Source: Blastomyces gilchristii SLH14081
Taxonomy: Eukaryota; Ascomycota; Eurotiomycetes; Onygenales; Ajellomycetaceae
Assembly: GCF_000003855.2 (NCBI RefSeq)
Contig: NW_003101668.1
Coordinates: forward strand, 372,001-436,000
Direction of reading: 5' to 3'
Length of the DNA stretch: 64,000 nucleotides
Shown here piece after piece: positions 12,074 to 25,494 of the stretch. The position numbers were made by a program, and so were the translations under genes. Positions within the stretch are counted from its first letter, which is position 1, and every line of letters starts with the position of its first letter. The notes below the pieces were generated by a model, which saw only the letters and a list, made by a program, of their open reading frames with translations, was not told the DNA's origin and did not search any database.

Positions 12074-13480
12074 AAAAAAAATAGAAAATCCATCAAAAAA
12101 GGCATCGAAGAGAAGAAGAGGGCGGCGGGTAAAGGCTGGCTAGCACCTACTCTACTCTACTACTCCCTACTGCCTGCATATCCGGGCCCAAATAATGCAA
12201 TGCAAATGAGGGCCATGACATGACATGACTGACTGGAACTAGTAGGACTGTAGGACTGGACTGGACTGGGCCGCTGGACAGCCCTAAACCACGGCGCGCT
12301 GGCTGAATATTATTTATTATTATTATTATAATTGCCAAACCGAACTCTGCAGCTGGAATCGTATTCCCAAGCGCTGGGAAAAGCTCCAGCTCTCTCTCCC
12401 TCCCTCCCCCCGTGGTGGGCGGGGCGGGGCGGGGCTAGGCTGGGCTGGGCTGGGGTGGTTGGAGATATTATGTGAAGTAACTAGGTTGATGCAAATTCGG
12501 TGTTGATTTATTTTATTTTATATTTTATATTTTATATTTTATATATTTTTTGTGTTTCGCTCCGAACCGAAATCCGGGCTGAATCAATATTTGTGGCGTT
12601 TTTGGGTTTGGAGGGTTTGGGAGGTTGGGAGGTTGGGAGTCTGTGAAGTCTGGAAGTCTGGAAGTCTGGAAGTCTGGGACCTTGGGCCAGCCTGGAAATA
12701 AATAACAGTTTGGGCAACGGAGGAACTAATAACTATACAACAAGTAGTTACAGCAGAGCCTGGGAGAAAGAGAGAAAAAAAAAAAAAAGGTAAGATCTTG
12801 TGGCCGCGGGATGGAACTGCATAGAGTCATCAATCATCAATCATCAATCAAATCATCACGATCCACCACCCAGGTTGTATTGTGTTGAATGAAGTTGTTG
12901 ATCCTTATGGAGCTATTTCCAGGTTAGTTACACATGCCATGCAACTCATACAAACTCATGCATGTTCTGCCGCCTGTATGTCCAACTACAAAGAAATATA
13001 TATAATAGAAGCTCATGGATTAAGGTATATATATATATATATATATCTCGGATAATGTATTTATTGCTCTTGGAAGGCTTCGGAAGTTTTCTCAGGGCCC
13101 ATGTACTGTACATGTAGTAATGTAATATATTCTGCAGGCCTAAACAAACTATACAACCCTGGACAAACCAGGAATAGAAAAATAAATCCCTATCTATCCC
13201 AATCCCTACCCATACCCTTACCCTTACCCATTCCCATTCCCATTCCCATTCCTCGATGCCTGCAGGGGCCGGGAGTCGTTTCGGGTAGGATCGTGCCCCT
13301 GTAATTTATAACAAGGCAATTCTATCTACTCCGTATATGCAACTACAGACACACACCATGCCCGTCAAATGTCCGGGAGAATCGAGGCAAGACAGAGGAT
13401 ATTGCGAATCCTCGTGGATTAAGATATAGTTATATACATACATACCCCCAGGTAGTTAATATCATCAGCGCAGTTAGATA

Positions 13481-13519
<39 letters not shown>

Positions 13520-16300
13520 AGAAAAAAAATAGATATTATAATAACCCACCCAGCATATAGGACCCCTGTGTAGCCCCCGGAAAGCTTGTTGAAAATTTGT
13601 CTACACATTTACGTAGTAGAAGCATACTACGGAGTACACTGCACTCTCTCCCCCCTCGCCCCTTGCCCATATGCAGAGAGAGGCCTCCCCCTTCTCCATC
13701 CCCCTTCAACTACCATGCTTCTACGAAATCATTTAATTATTACGTGGTAAGATGGTAGGTAAGTTTTGCCTAGCCCGAGGGGCTCTGCTCTGTGCATGAG
13801 GTGAGGAGTGCGTTCCGGGTGGCCTCTCATCAGTAATGCTGTTTCAGCTTGTTTGAGAAATATGAGGGATCATTGTCGTATTGATCAAAGTGACGGGTTG
13901 GTTGGAAGGGTTTTTTGGTTTGAGTCCCTTGAATGTACGCAGTATGTATGACTGACTGACTCACTGACTATTTTCAAATTTTCATTATTTATCTGGCCTC
14001 ATTAGTTAGTTATTATTCTATTTCTTATAAGAAGCAACAGAAGCAGAAGAGGAACACCAGGCTAGGCTGTCATGTCAGTCAACGTAATTCTCCTTGTAGC
14101 ACCAATTTCGGAGCCAGATCATCGCTGTCAGGCTCCCCCCGGGAGTGTGCCACTGCAGTTGTGTCATGTAACCATTTAACTTTGTAGTTTATATATCTGA
14201 AGATGGTTACTCCGTACATGTCCACGCTTTGAGATCTGTACATGTACAACATCTTAAAAAATATAAAATACAATCTTCATAGGTTCGGGGAAAAAAAAGA
14301 AAAAAGAAAAAGAAACCATCACTGAGTGCCTTGGGTATGTACAGTACTACTGAGTAATACCTTGGTGCTTTGGTACTATTACGCCCATGCTCCTTCGTCT
14401 TCCCTCTTGCAAGGTTCCATATTCCTCCGAGCATGTTCAACAGTACGGAGTAGTACGAGCACGGATACCACCACAAAACTCTCCGAAGAAAGCTCACGAA
14501 AAGACCCCGTCTTCGAAAAAAGAGTCCCGAGCATATACTATGCGTAAGAATATATGATCTATCCAACTTCCTCCCACACTCACTCAACTCCCTTGAGTCC
14601 TTCGATCCTTGATGAGTCCTGAGTCCTGAGTCCCCGCCGCCTCCTTGCCTCGTCCAGTCGGGTCCCGTCCCAGCTGTCAGGTTCGCAGTTTTTAGCAGGT
14701 GCAGCAGCGCGCCCCCCCCTCAGAACCTCAGAACCACATAAGCCACGCCCGTTACACCATCTCCCATCTGAAACCGCCCGGTTCTCAATTCCCCGAATCC
14801 CCGCCAAAGCAAGCTTGTTGTATGGGGGGGGGGGGGTGGGTGCATGCTGCGAACTGCTTGTAGGGGTCTGGGTCGCGGCGCTAGCCAGCCATTCCCAAGA
14901 GTCAAGAGTACTTATTTTTTATTAGCATGCTTCTACTCCGTATTCTATTCTATTCTAATCTGTAGTTAACTAGGGAGAAAAAAAAAAAAAATAAACCCCC
15001 GCGCCCCACGCGAGAAAAAAATCCTGAAACATCCAAAATTTGGCAAGCAACCGCTTTCGCTTTTGCTTTTCTTTTGCTTTTATTCCTGGTGAAGGACTCG
15101 AGGCCTCGAGTTGGTAGCAAGGCAGGGCAGGCATTGACAATTTGCATCTGTTGGCCATTCTCTCATTGCTGGCCTGCCTATGCCTACCTTCTCCGAAACA
15201 TGCTCCTGTTTAACTTATTATTTTATTTCTCACTCGCCTCGTATATCTTAGAGACTCCTGGGTGGTGGGAACCTGTCAAATGCCAACATGCCAACAGAAA
15301 CTAGATGAACTGCAGATTTAATCCTAATAATAATGCCATCGATTGTCCATGTCCATGTCCATGTCCATGTACATGTACATACATTACATACATTTGCACA
15401 CCAACGGACCGGCCCCCCATATCTATGTATGGAGCAGCATACGCAGTACCATACCCGCAGTGAGGATGAGCAGCGGAAATCCAAACCCACCAGGCTGACT
15501 CCACTCCCCACCCGCCGATTTTCCGGCAGGAGAGAACTAATCTAATTCCCATAGCCGTCGATCATTAGCAACGTTCAGTCGCTCGTCGGGGGTGCGGGGG
15601 GGTCGGGGGAGGTGAGGGAGGTGAAGGGAGCGCAGCTTTCGGCGATGGCGCTCGGGAGTCGGGAGCCGTTCGTTGGTTTTTGGTTGAAGATGTTGCAAAT
15701 CCGTTACCTATGTAGGATAGGGCAGGGAGAGGGAGAGGGAGAGGGAGAGGGAGAGGGGGCTGGGGGCTGGGGCTGAAGAACGAAATATAGTGTGGTGTGT
15801 GTGTGTGTGTGTGCGCGGGAAACTTGAGGGGATTGTACGGAGTAACAGAGTACGGAGTAAGGGAATGGGAATGGGAGTGGTATGTTATAGCATACAAAAT
15901 TCATGTAAGATGCGTCCTTATTATTCTATACCTTTACGCAGATAGGCACCGAGTACGGAGTAAATAATAATAATAATAATAGGTAAGGGTTGTTTTCATT
16001 ATTGATTTTGATCCTCATGTCCAATGACGCTTGGGGGGGAAGAAAAGGGTCTGCTTCCGCGCCTAGGTAGCAAGTAACTAAGTAACTAACGTTAGTTAGT
16101 CGTGTTCCCTTTTTTTTTTTTTTTTTTTTTTTTTTTCCTCCTCTCTTCAAGCGGCTCGGGGAATTTATTCCATCGGTCTTAGTCTTATTCATCCTTGAAG
16201 ACATGAAGGGATTTTTTTGCTTATTATTATTAATAAGAAGAATTGTTGCGTGGAGAAGAAGGTTGGAAGGATTTGCTATGGAGAAACAAAAAAAAAAAGG
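11131..16300. other. Gene-poor block, first half: low-complexity DNA
   Basis: No supportable gene. It contains a GA repeat (11311-11340), a 32-nt A run (12041-12072), (AAT)n near 11707, (AT)n near 13027, TTACCC/TTCCCA short tandem repeats (13200-13255), poly-A near 13481, a CCATGT hexamer array (15345-15380), GGGAGA repeats (15725-15756) and a T run (16110-16136). The part next to 11130 must include the promoter and 5' UTR of the RING-PH-VWA gene. Eight TACTCCGTA/TACGGAGTA words lie between 13327 and 15962. Confidence 0.7.
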
Positions 16301-19300
16301 GGGGTTGATTAAAATATTCCACATGGATTTGGATTTTGGATTTGCAAATGCTGAGCGATATCTGCACCGCTAGTAAAGACAAGATAGCCAAGTTACGCCA
16401 AAAATTGCCTGACTTCATTCAAAATATCATCCTTGGGGCATGCATGCAATGCATCCTGCAGTTGCCGTGCATTTGGCCCCGGCTTTGTTTCCCCGCGACC
16501 TTTTGCTGTTTCCTGCGTCTTCTCCCCGGCTCCCGGCTTCCAGTGGTGCTGTGCTTTTTCTTTTTTTTCTACGTATTTACATTTAACGGATGGTTTGAAA
16601 TTTTCAGGCCTTGAAAAAACCTTCCTCCCTGGCATGTGGCATAAAACAGAGGAGCACGTATCGTATCCTAGGCTGGCCCTGCCCCGTGCGCGGTATTCCG
16701 CTACCCCTAGATCCCATGCTAGACACGGGAAGGACCCGGATTGGCACTCCGGGGTATCCTGGAAGTGTGTGCTATGCTTTGCAGTTTTTGACGGAATTCG
16801 ATAGGTTGGTTGCTGAACAACCTCACTTCCAAGCAGGGGTTAAATGCGGACCACTTACCCCTGTACATTGTGGTTAATAATCATGAAATCCTCGACCGTC
16901 AATCCATCGCTACCGATGGCATTGGAAGAGAACATAAAAACTCACATGTTGCGAAATGATGACAGGCTGCAAGGCTCTGGTATCAGACTCATCTGAACTG
17001 ATAAAAATTAAATTTGGAAATCCCCGCGAAGCGGGACACCCATAAGTCACAACGAAACTTGATATGAAAATGGACTCCCGGCAATTGCGGAATCTTCATG
17101 AGGATATAAGAGACGAGTAGCAAAATCGGATGTGATATGTATATTTTTTATTAGATCCATATTCCACAGAGGACATGGCATCCCTATATCATCCAGCAAG
17201 TCCCGCGGGAGCATTGATCCTCATCTCCCGAATACAGTTTCAGTTTAGCCTGTGCCCCGGGTGTAATCCGAAGGCGACATAAAGAGTCTAGCTCTGCGTT
17301 GGTTTGTTTCAAGATATCAGGAGAGCTGGCTTTTCGGAAAGATGGCGGCTGTGACAAGACTGAAGCAGTTTCTACTGTGCTTTTGGGGATTGTTCAACAC
17401 ACGCCCCAACCGGAGACAGTGCCGCGTAGAAGTGATTGACAGGGGTTAAAAGGGGTTGCTGTGAAAAGGGGAATTGTGTCCTCCACTGGATTGAAAGCTC
17501 TGGACTTGTTGGGCGTATGACGCGAGGCCACAGCAATGGGATCGGGGGCATGGGGCATTTTGGAATGCATAGGAAGAAAAACAGGAAAATCATTCGAAAA
17601 GAAGCAGCGGAAATTCGCAAGGGAAAGAGCGTCATGTCATCTGTGGAGCACGAGAATCACATCTAATAGTCCGCTGTTAGCCACCTCAAGCTGAATATTT
17701 TGCTTGAAGTCTCCAGATGTTCCACTCGGAACTGATTACACCTGTGTCTATCCCCAGTGGACACCGTGCTGGTCAATAATGACGCTTTCCTCAAAAGCAG
17801 CATATTATTGTTCTCTCATCGCCACATATGCGGATATGCTGCATCAGCCCCCGGGCCATCAGTGGGGGGTTTCCTCAAAAATGCAACCAATTCAAATCCC
17901 TTTCCTGTTGATATTCGGGCAGTTGTTGGATAAACGTCATGTCTCCAAAGGCTACCTGTGGCTGTGTTCTGCTTTCAGCATCATTGGCTCAGTGACATCA
18001 GTGGGCCAGTGGTGATAATCGCCCGTGGATCTCTGCTTCCCTGATCAGAGCGACCTCCACTGCAAAACCTGAGCTGGGCCCATCATCAATGGGTCATGGA
18101 TGGGTAAATCTTTGTTGTCAGGTTCAGTCCTGCATCTCAGCCGACACCTTGAGCATATTATTATTAGCAATAATGCGCCTAGCAGTGCATTCACGCCGAT
18201 CCTCGACCGACTGGTTTGGGTGGATTATCAGATTGTGGATTCGGTGATCTCATATCAGCCTTGGAAGTTGGAAGGCGGGTAGTTTGGAGCAACTCAAACC
18301 ATGGCTCATCCACGATGTTTAGAACCATGGGTTGATCCCGTGGATCGCTGCGGATAAAAGCCCCGTTTCCACGGGAGGAACATTCGAGGAGGTCCGACTT
18401 TATTCCGATACTGGAGAGAGTATTATCAATTTATCCCGGTATTGAAGTTCCTCAGGGGTGAAAACAGCATTAAGCGACCGAACATTCCCAACTATTAATC
18501 CCCTTTCGTCTGCATTGGTTTTATTTTATACGCCAATGGAATTCAAGAGACCACAAGACACAAACTCAGAAAAGGAGGAAGTTCCCATGGCATTGTTTGG
18601 AATGGGAAAAGCTGGGCAGTGGTTCAAGAGTGTATAGCCAGCCAGTCACATAGGGAATAGGCTGGCAGCTGCGAGGGTTTAAGCGGCATGCCAGGCCATC
18701 AGACGCCTCCGTGGCAGACGACTCGACTGCTCTTGCAAGTTGCAACACCAGGCTCACTTCTTCGCGATATGAGGATATTTAAGGGCTCTGCCAGTTGTTA
18801 AGCTATTCCTCCGATGCTGGCTGAAGCAGACAGCGGTTTGGTTTGCCCCCCCTGGTTTGACGATAAAGCAATAAATCCTGAGAGTAGATGGTGGCGGTAA
18901 AGCGTTGGCGATGCCATTACGCGATGCACATATTGCCCTGCAAAACCACACCAGAAGAGCACAGAAGTCGTCCCTGGCCGGAGTAATTGCAAAGATTGGA
19001 TGAGTTTGGGGAAGCTATTTTAGGATTGGGTGGCTAAGGTAAAGACCACGGAGGATTTCTTCCGCCAGGCACCCAGGGGAAGTTAGAATTTCGGGAGTTG
19101 AATTGCCAGGGTGCGTGCAAAGACAAGTACTATTCGTGCCACAGTGGGGAATTTAATGATCTCACTCCACAGCAGTGAGAGTGCCATTCGCTCGGCCTCC
19201 TCGGGTGTGTCTCTCCCATCGATACCAGCGGTGGTCATCTGTGATAGCAAACAGGCCCGGCTGCTAGGCAAGTCAGGATGGGACAGCTGTCAAAAGGGTA

Positions 19301-20099
19301 AAAATACTATGCGTACATGCTGAGGAACCGCCAGGAAATAACCTGATCGTATCGACGGAGGCAACGGCCGATTTGTTGATCCGGCAGTTGATTCTCCAAT
19401 AGTCATTGGATGAGGTTTCAGCGGGGGAAATTTGAGTTGCGCCCAAAAGCCTCCAGTCCGTCCTGTCACCACCTGCGAGGCTACGACACAGCAAGTTTTA
19501 AACACACCGCGCCAGGGCCAATCGATCCGCATCGAAATGATAGCAGGCGGATAAGCGACATTTTCGAATTAGTGGCTTTCAATTTGCCGAAAACGTGGAC
19601 ATAGGGTGACAAGGGCTTGTCCCTCCCGTTTCTTTAAACTCTCTTTTAGGCAAGTATTTTCTTTTTCCAGTTCTCCCAATCATCAGCCTGGAGCTGGGTA
19701 TTTGTATTTGTATTTGGACCTCTTTATTGGAGTGGAGAAGGACTTTCGCATAATTTGGCCTTTCACCCGACGTTCTTTTGCATATCATATCCATCATTTC
19801 ACCGATTGGCCCAACTCGGAAGCTTCTGGATGCATGTTTTGTGCCAGTTAGCGCCAATCACTCGCTGGGGAATTTCAAGCCACATTTATATTCGACAGCC
19901 GAAGGAAGGTGTGATTCAAACTTAGCAAGTTACCCTGCGTAGTAGCTGGTTTGAGACGCCACTGCGCTGCGTAACTACGCAGTACAGTACGGAGTACAGT
20001 AGAATGGGCAAACTTCCGGATGGCAGCAGTCAACATGAATGAAATGAAAACGACCATCGGGTGGATCAAACCACTGTTTGCATAACGGAGTACGGAGTA
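13327..20099. repeat. Cluster of TACTCCGTA / TACGGAGTA words
   Basis: The 9-mer TACTCCGTA or its complement occurs at 13327, 13628, 14208, 14444, 14934, 15836, 15851, 15954, 19988 and 20091, and again at 36326 and 36621, all outside genes. One more copy at 39544 is in coding DNA. About half an occurrence would be expected in 64 kb by chance at equal base use. Function unknown. Confidence 0.8.
15345..15380 (+). repeat. CCATGT hexamer tandem array
   Basis: About five tandem units of GTCCAT drifting into GTACAT, in gene-free DNA. Confidence 0.85.
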
Positions 20100-21664
20100 C
20101 AAATAGTAGTATTGTTTTCCCCTGTCGAATGGCCCAATGAAATGGCGCGCGCCAATAACATTCAGAATGCTTTGGCTGAATGTTTGCCACTTGAACAATA
20201 ATAATAATGAACAGCCAGTTCTGCAAATCCACTGGAGCAATTATTGAACCAGAAATCCAATCCCAGAAAGAAGTGAAAAAAGCAATTGTTGGTTGATGGG
20301 ATCCCATCAGAAACTTGATATAAATTTAGTAGGTCGGGGCATCTAACATGTGCCAACCTAATAATGCCTCTCTGATGGACACATGGGTATACATATATAT
20401 ATCCATGCTCAGAGAAACAGAAAGACATGTTGAAAATATGTTAAAGCATCCCACATGGCGATTGAAACGGTGTCTTCCTCTAATTCGATCGTGGTTATCA
20501 ATTTTCAAGCACGCTACTTCGCATTATTCTCTCCTTTGAGAAGCGAACGGTGGGGATACGATAAGCCAACACAGCAGGGATTGCACACTAGATATTTTCG
20601 ACGGTAGAAATTCCCTGATGCAATGATTATCGCCCAGATGCTATTCTGGTTTTCCCAGGTTCTTCCTGTTCCTCTCTTGTGGACAGGTCTGCTGCTTCTT
20701 TTGCTTGAACAAAAGGACCTTAAAATGTGGGCAAAATTATGTTGACATTCTTCACTCCACAACTTCCAGAAACGAGAGTTACGATAGAATCTGATTTTTA
20801 CATTAGCTCCTCGCCTTTCGCCTATTGGATCTCAAGCCCCGGGGGCAACAGGGAACACCCAGGCAGCTTCAGGAACTAAGGGGCTAATGGCAGTTGGTCG
20901 ATGCGATGCAAGCAATTTCGTACCTGAGCTTACTACGTAAGTTACTGTACTGCGTAGGGTTCCGAAAGGAGCATAGCCGCCTGGACCAATCGCTAACTTA
21001 CATCTCACCAATCCCCAGCGCCAGTGTTGTTCCAACGCAGAACTACGCTTATTAGTTACCGCGAGAGGAGAGCACCACACAACACCCCCCCGACATCAGA
21101 CCCTTAATATTAAACCTGGCACTTCACACACAACATAAATAATAATATCAACTACCGAACAACTCCAGTGAGATGCTTAGCGGGGTGGCTGAGGCTGAGT
21201 GGACTTGGCAGCCGCAGAAAAACCAACCCTGGGGATCTGCTGGCCCTCTGGAGTTTGGAGACGTTTTTGAGATGCCCTCGGATACAGTCTTGCGAAGCCG
21301 TGAATTCTTAAACTAATGGTACCATTGGTACGAAGACTGATCGAAGACTTTGCTTGAAAAGAGCTGCAGCCTCTATGACAACTGTTTATTATTATTCAAT
21401 TGTTTTAAAGGCTCCAAGGTGGGACCGGATCCGACGCACGATGGATGCATGAATCTGCAACCCTGGGCGATTTAGACCCGCTGCACTTGAGTTAACGTAG
21501 GTTGGAACCAGAGCTGGGCCTGGGCGGGAGGAGATGACTACCAGCCGTCTGCCGACCGCGGTTTCTCATATACATGCATTGCGGCCCCGAAAAAGTGCTC
21601 TTTTCTTTCCCGTTTTCTTTCATTCCTTTCCCTAGGTGCTTATGTACTTGACAAAGAGGCAGTT
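16301..21664. other. Gene-poor block, second half
   Basis: Base composition is more balanced than in the first half, but open frames stay short and none resembles a protein I know. A small perfect hairpin CCCGC-GAA-GCGGG lies near 17022-17034. This may be decayed coding or transposon DNA, but no transposase or reverse-transcriptase motif is visible in any frame. The last few hundred bases form the promoter of the FAD oxidase at 21665. Confidence 0.5.
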
Positions 21665-23774
21665 ATGTTTACTCGAAAATCTAGCCTCTTGCTGGCCCTG
21701 GTCAACGCTTTGCCATTGTTTGCATCTCCTGTCCCTGAAATCCGTGATGTTTCTGGTGCCGACTGGCAAGCTCTGAATGCTAGTGTCGAGGGCCGTCTCG
21801 GTGTCGCACGACCTGTTGCAAAACCTTGTTACCTGAGATACGAGGTAGATAGCCTCCGGCTCAAGCGGTCCCTTCATACCCCAGACCAAGCAGTTTGCAA
21901 AATCGCACAGGACAACCGGCGCAATGTCGAATTTATCTCCGCGCAGCCCGGAGGATATCACAACCCATACTATGGGACCTGCATGACTACTGGGCATGGG
22001 TGTCCGCTCACAAAATTGCTGGTGAATGACGGCACTTGCTATCAGGGCAACGTACCGGACTATTACATTGATGTGCGGAAAGTTTCGGATATCCAGGCAG
22101 GATTGAGGTTTGCGGAAGCACACGATATCCCCTTGGTGGTGAAGAATACGGGACACGATTTTAAGGGTCGCAGTGCAGGTGCTCACAGCTTGGCCCTCTG
22201 GTACGATAATAATCTTTCCACTCTCTGGTCGGACTCTTCCAGCATCTAACTCGTTGAATCAATTCGACTATGCTTTTCTACAGGACACACAACCTCCAGC
22301 CCCCAATTAAATTGCACAAAAGCTTCAGAGCCAGTAAATGTGAGGAATGCTCTGGCCCCGCTTTAACATATGGGGCCGGCCAGGGTTTCCAAGGTATCTA
22401 TGACTTTGCTCACGCGAATGGATACATGGTACGTGATATGGTTTCTCTACATTTTCGAGCCGTTACCAGGTGGTTTTCCCTTTGCTAACTAGTTTCCTGA
22501 AGGCGTTAGGCGGAGCTTGCCCAACGGTGGGCGCGTCGGGAGGCTATCTTACTGGCGGCGGCCACAGTCTGCTTTCCCCTGCCTATGGTCTCGGTGTTGA
22601 TAATGTCCTTCAGATTAAGGTTGTGCTACCCAATGGCACCTATGTCACTGCCAACCGGTGTCAAAATCAGGATATTTTCTTCGCGGTCCGTGGCGGCGGC
22701 GGTGCTACTTTCGGTGTGATAGTAGAGACAACCGCTCGTGTCTTCCCTGAAGTCCCCTTGCAAGTGAGTGATCTTTGTATACCAGTGACCCCCATCTCCG
22801 CCAGTGCAGCTGTGCTGACTTTGAAACCTTTTCTGTATAAAAGACGGCAGTTATCGCCTGGAAAGGTTCATTGGATAAGCAGACGACGAAAATCCTCGTG
22901 GATAATGGTGTGAAATGGGCAAAAGACGGATGGGGAGGATATGTGGCTAGCCTCGGAGACGGATCCAGCATCATGATGGCGATCACGCCCAAACTTACTC
23001 TCGATGAAGCAAAACTCTCGATGAAAGAACTGATTAACTTCGCCCTGCCTCGTAACGACGGTACCCTTCGCTTCGGAGTGGACGTAACGACAGTTGAAAA
23101 CTACTGGGAATTCCTCCGAACTCCTGCGATGCAATACTTTGGTGTCCTCGTCAACGGTATCTCCATCGCGCAGGCCTCGCGTCTTGTTACCGACAAGAAC
23201 TTCAAAAATAAAGGAAAGCGACGGGAGCTCACAGATGTCCTTTCGAAAATGAGATACGGTCTTAACATGGTTGCACCTTACGCGGCTGACTTGCCCGACT
23301 CGGACAAGCCTGGAGGTCCCGGAGAGGCATCCGTCACTCCTGCATGGGTCAGTATTTCATTCCTCTTGCTTTCTTTCTCTCTAAAAACCTCCACCCTCTT
23401 CCCTTTTCTTTCTTTGTGCCGATCGCTAACGTATGATAAAAACGCAGAGAAAGGCAATTTGGCACGTGGTGATGCAGAAAGCCTGGGATGTTGACGGCCA
23501 GAACGAGCATCCTCCCGAATTTTTCGTCGACCGTTTCAGAGAAGCGAGCGCGATGGTGCGGCCACTACGCAACATTACCCCAGATGGCGGCGCCTACCAA
23601 AATGAAGCCGATACCTACGAACCAAACCATATCGACAGCTTCTGGGGACGGGCGAACTACAACCGGCTCCTCCGGATCAAGAAGCAGGTGGACCCGAAGA
23701 ACCTGCTGACGTGCCATCACTGCGTCGGAGCCGACCCCAGTGATAGCCGTCTGAGCTGCTACCCAGAGATATAA
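21665..23774 (+). CDS. Secreted FAD-linked oxidoreductase, berberine-bridge family
   Basis: Flavin oxidase of the PCMH/BBE superfamily with a signal peptide (MFTRKSSLLLALVNALPLFA, then a small-residue cleavage region). Five exons join in frame: 21665-22200, 22284-22428, 22503-22763, 22844-23347 and 23448-23774, about 590 residues. FAD-binding motifs include NTGHDFKGRS, where His164 fits the 8-alpha-histidyl flavin site, and GGACPTVGASGGY, where Cys233 fits the 6-S-cysteinyl site. Bicovalent flavin is therefore predicted from family knowledge. The C-terminal BBE segment is present (SFWGRANYNRLLRIKKQVDP, followed by NLL). The substrate cannot be told from sequence; fungal relatives oxidise alcohols, sugars or secondary metabolites. 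It stands alone between gene-poor stretches with no biosynthetic partners. Confidence 0.91.
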
Positions 23775-25143
23775 TTTTTTGTCTTTCTTTTCTTTATCTT
23801 GCAGCCGGTGGATGTTTGCGAATTTCTAGTATTGATGATGAGTTGGCTCTGTGCAACATGCTCATTGAAATTTCTAACTGGGAAGTGTTGATAATAGATA
23901 TTTGTGTCTTCTCTGTACAATGCGATATTAGGTTTTCTATTTATTTAATGGATTTCATTTATCATATTTTGTTATTTATTTCAGCCCCGGTCACCTACTT
24001 TTGTTTAGTTATTAGATAATTGTTGTTTTCCATCTTACATGTAGCTATTTCAGCTATTCCAATGACGAATATCCATCCCCACAGTTTCTCGTCCATTCTA
24101 GACTCCGCGGTTTGGTGATATTTTGTTCCCATTTGTGCAGTGGTCACCAACTGAGCGTCCGGATATCAGATAACTATGGTTCACACAAATTTAAGTGTGG
24201 ACTAGATAGATGGATAGATTATTTCTTAGAAATGCTCTGTTACATGCGTTTCTCTCCACATAATGCATTTCTTTGCAACTCGGAACTGCAAAATGGCGGG
24301 TTGGTTGTCATCGCAGCCCGGTACGATCAAATCACCAGGCTGGGATCATCCATCCTCACACTCCTCCTTCCATGGGTTTGTCTCCACGCCAATCTCCGAG
24401 TTAATATAAGGAAGTTAGCTAACTAGTTAATGACAATAACATTAATAATCCCTTCCCTCCCTGACACACACACAGACACAACCAACAAAACCCGCATCCT
24501 CGAGTCGTGTGCTGTACGTAGAACGGGCCGGACCGCAACCAAGTTCAGTGTCATAGTTCCAAATAAGTTCACCCGGAGAAAGCCAATTCGCCACATCTTT
24601 CCTTTCCTTCTTCTCTTCTCTTCTTTTTGGTTTTGGTCAGACAAAGTTCCAATCGGATGGCGTGTGACTGGTGAAATCTAGGTATAGATAGAGAGTACTT
24701 TCCCATGAGCCATGTTGGGCGGACAAGAATGGAGGTTATTTAGGTAAGTTTTATTAACTTCATTGTTCAATTGCGGGCTGTCAATGGGAAACAACCGCGC
24801 TTTTCAACCGACATATTTCTGTTATCGTTGTCTGCGAGTGGTGCTGAGAATAGATACGGAATGAATGAGGAGGTTAGGTTGCTTTGTTCTTTGTATGTCA
24901 TTATTATGGGCTATAGTATTCAGAAAGTTACAGTACATACATTGTGTAATGTCGTGGTGGATTTTGAAGGGATTGTTCTGGCTAATTCAATGTTGTTGAA
25001 TATGCATGGAATATTCCTCTATCCTATCTCTATCTCTTTTCGTTTAAAAACAAAAGGAAAAAAAACCTTGAATAGACAGGAATGTATCTATGTAACTATC
25101 TATGTATGGCTCAAATGCTAAAGGTGATGGTCTGTTGAGGATT

Positions 25144-25494
25144 TTAGGACCATATTTCTATTAACTCCAGGTACGCCTTATTCTCTGACAATAGATACTC
25201 GCACAACCAGTGAGCTGCAGACTCCATAATCTCACCCAAATCAGAAATGCCCCAGAAATGTGATGTCCAGCCAACTAAGAAAAGGATAGGTAAGGCATAA
25301 ACTTGTAAGCCCGGGGTTTGAAAAATGAGCCAATTCTGTTCAAGAGCTTCTTCGACGTACCGCGTCTCTATTATTTTCCTCCAGGCAACATATATCAAGG
25401 GATTCGAGCCAGGTATCGCTGAATGATGGGGTCGTACTCCACGAATGCCACTTGATACCTCTTTAAGGAGTTTTGTCTCCTTTTTTAAAGCCAA
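25144..25494 (-). pseudogene. Orphan 116-codon open frame, possible gene remnant
   Basis: Uninterrupted frame with a balanced, protein-like composition (segments such as NPLIYVAWRKIIETRYVEEA and AAHWLCEYLLSENKAYLE). I do not recognise a family. There is no convincing upstream exon, and neighbouring DNA is AT-rich. It may be a decayed gene fragment, a small unique gene, or chance. Confidence 0.25.

Noticed and set aside
13200..13255. TTACCC/CCCATT repeats resembling telomere sequence
   Set aside because: Only two or three imperfect TTACCC units surrounded by other simple repeats; fungal telomeres are TTAGGG arrays of many units.
16301..20800. Transposon remnant in the gene-poor block
   Set aside because: No reverse-transcriptase, integrase or transposase motif and no long terminal or inverted repeats seen by eye, so not called.
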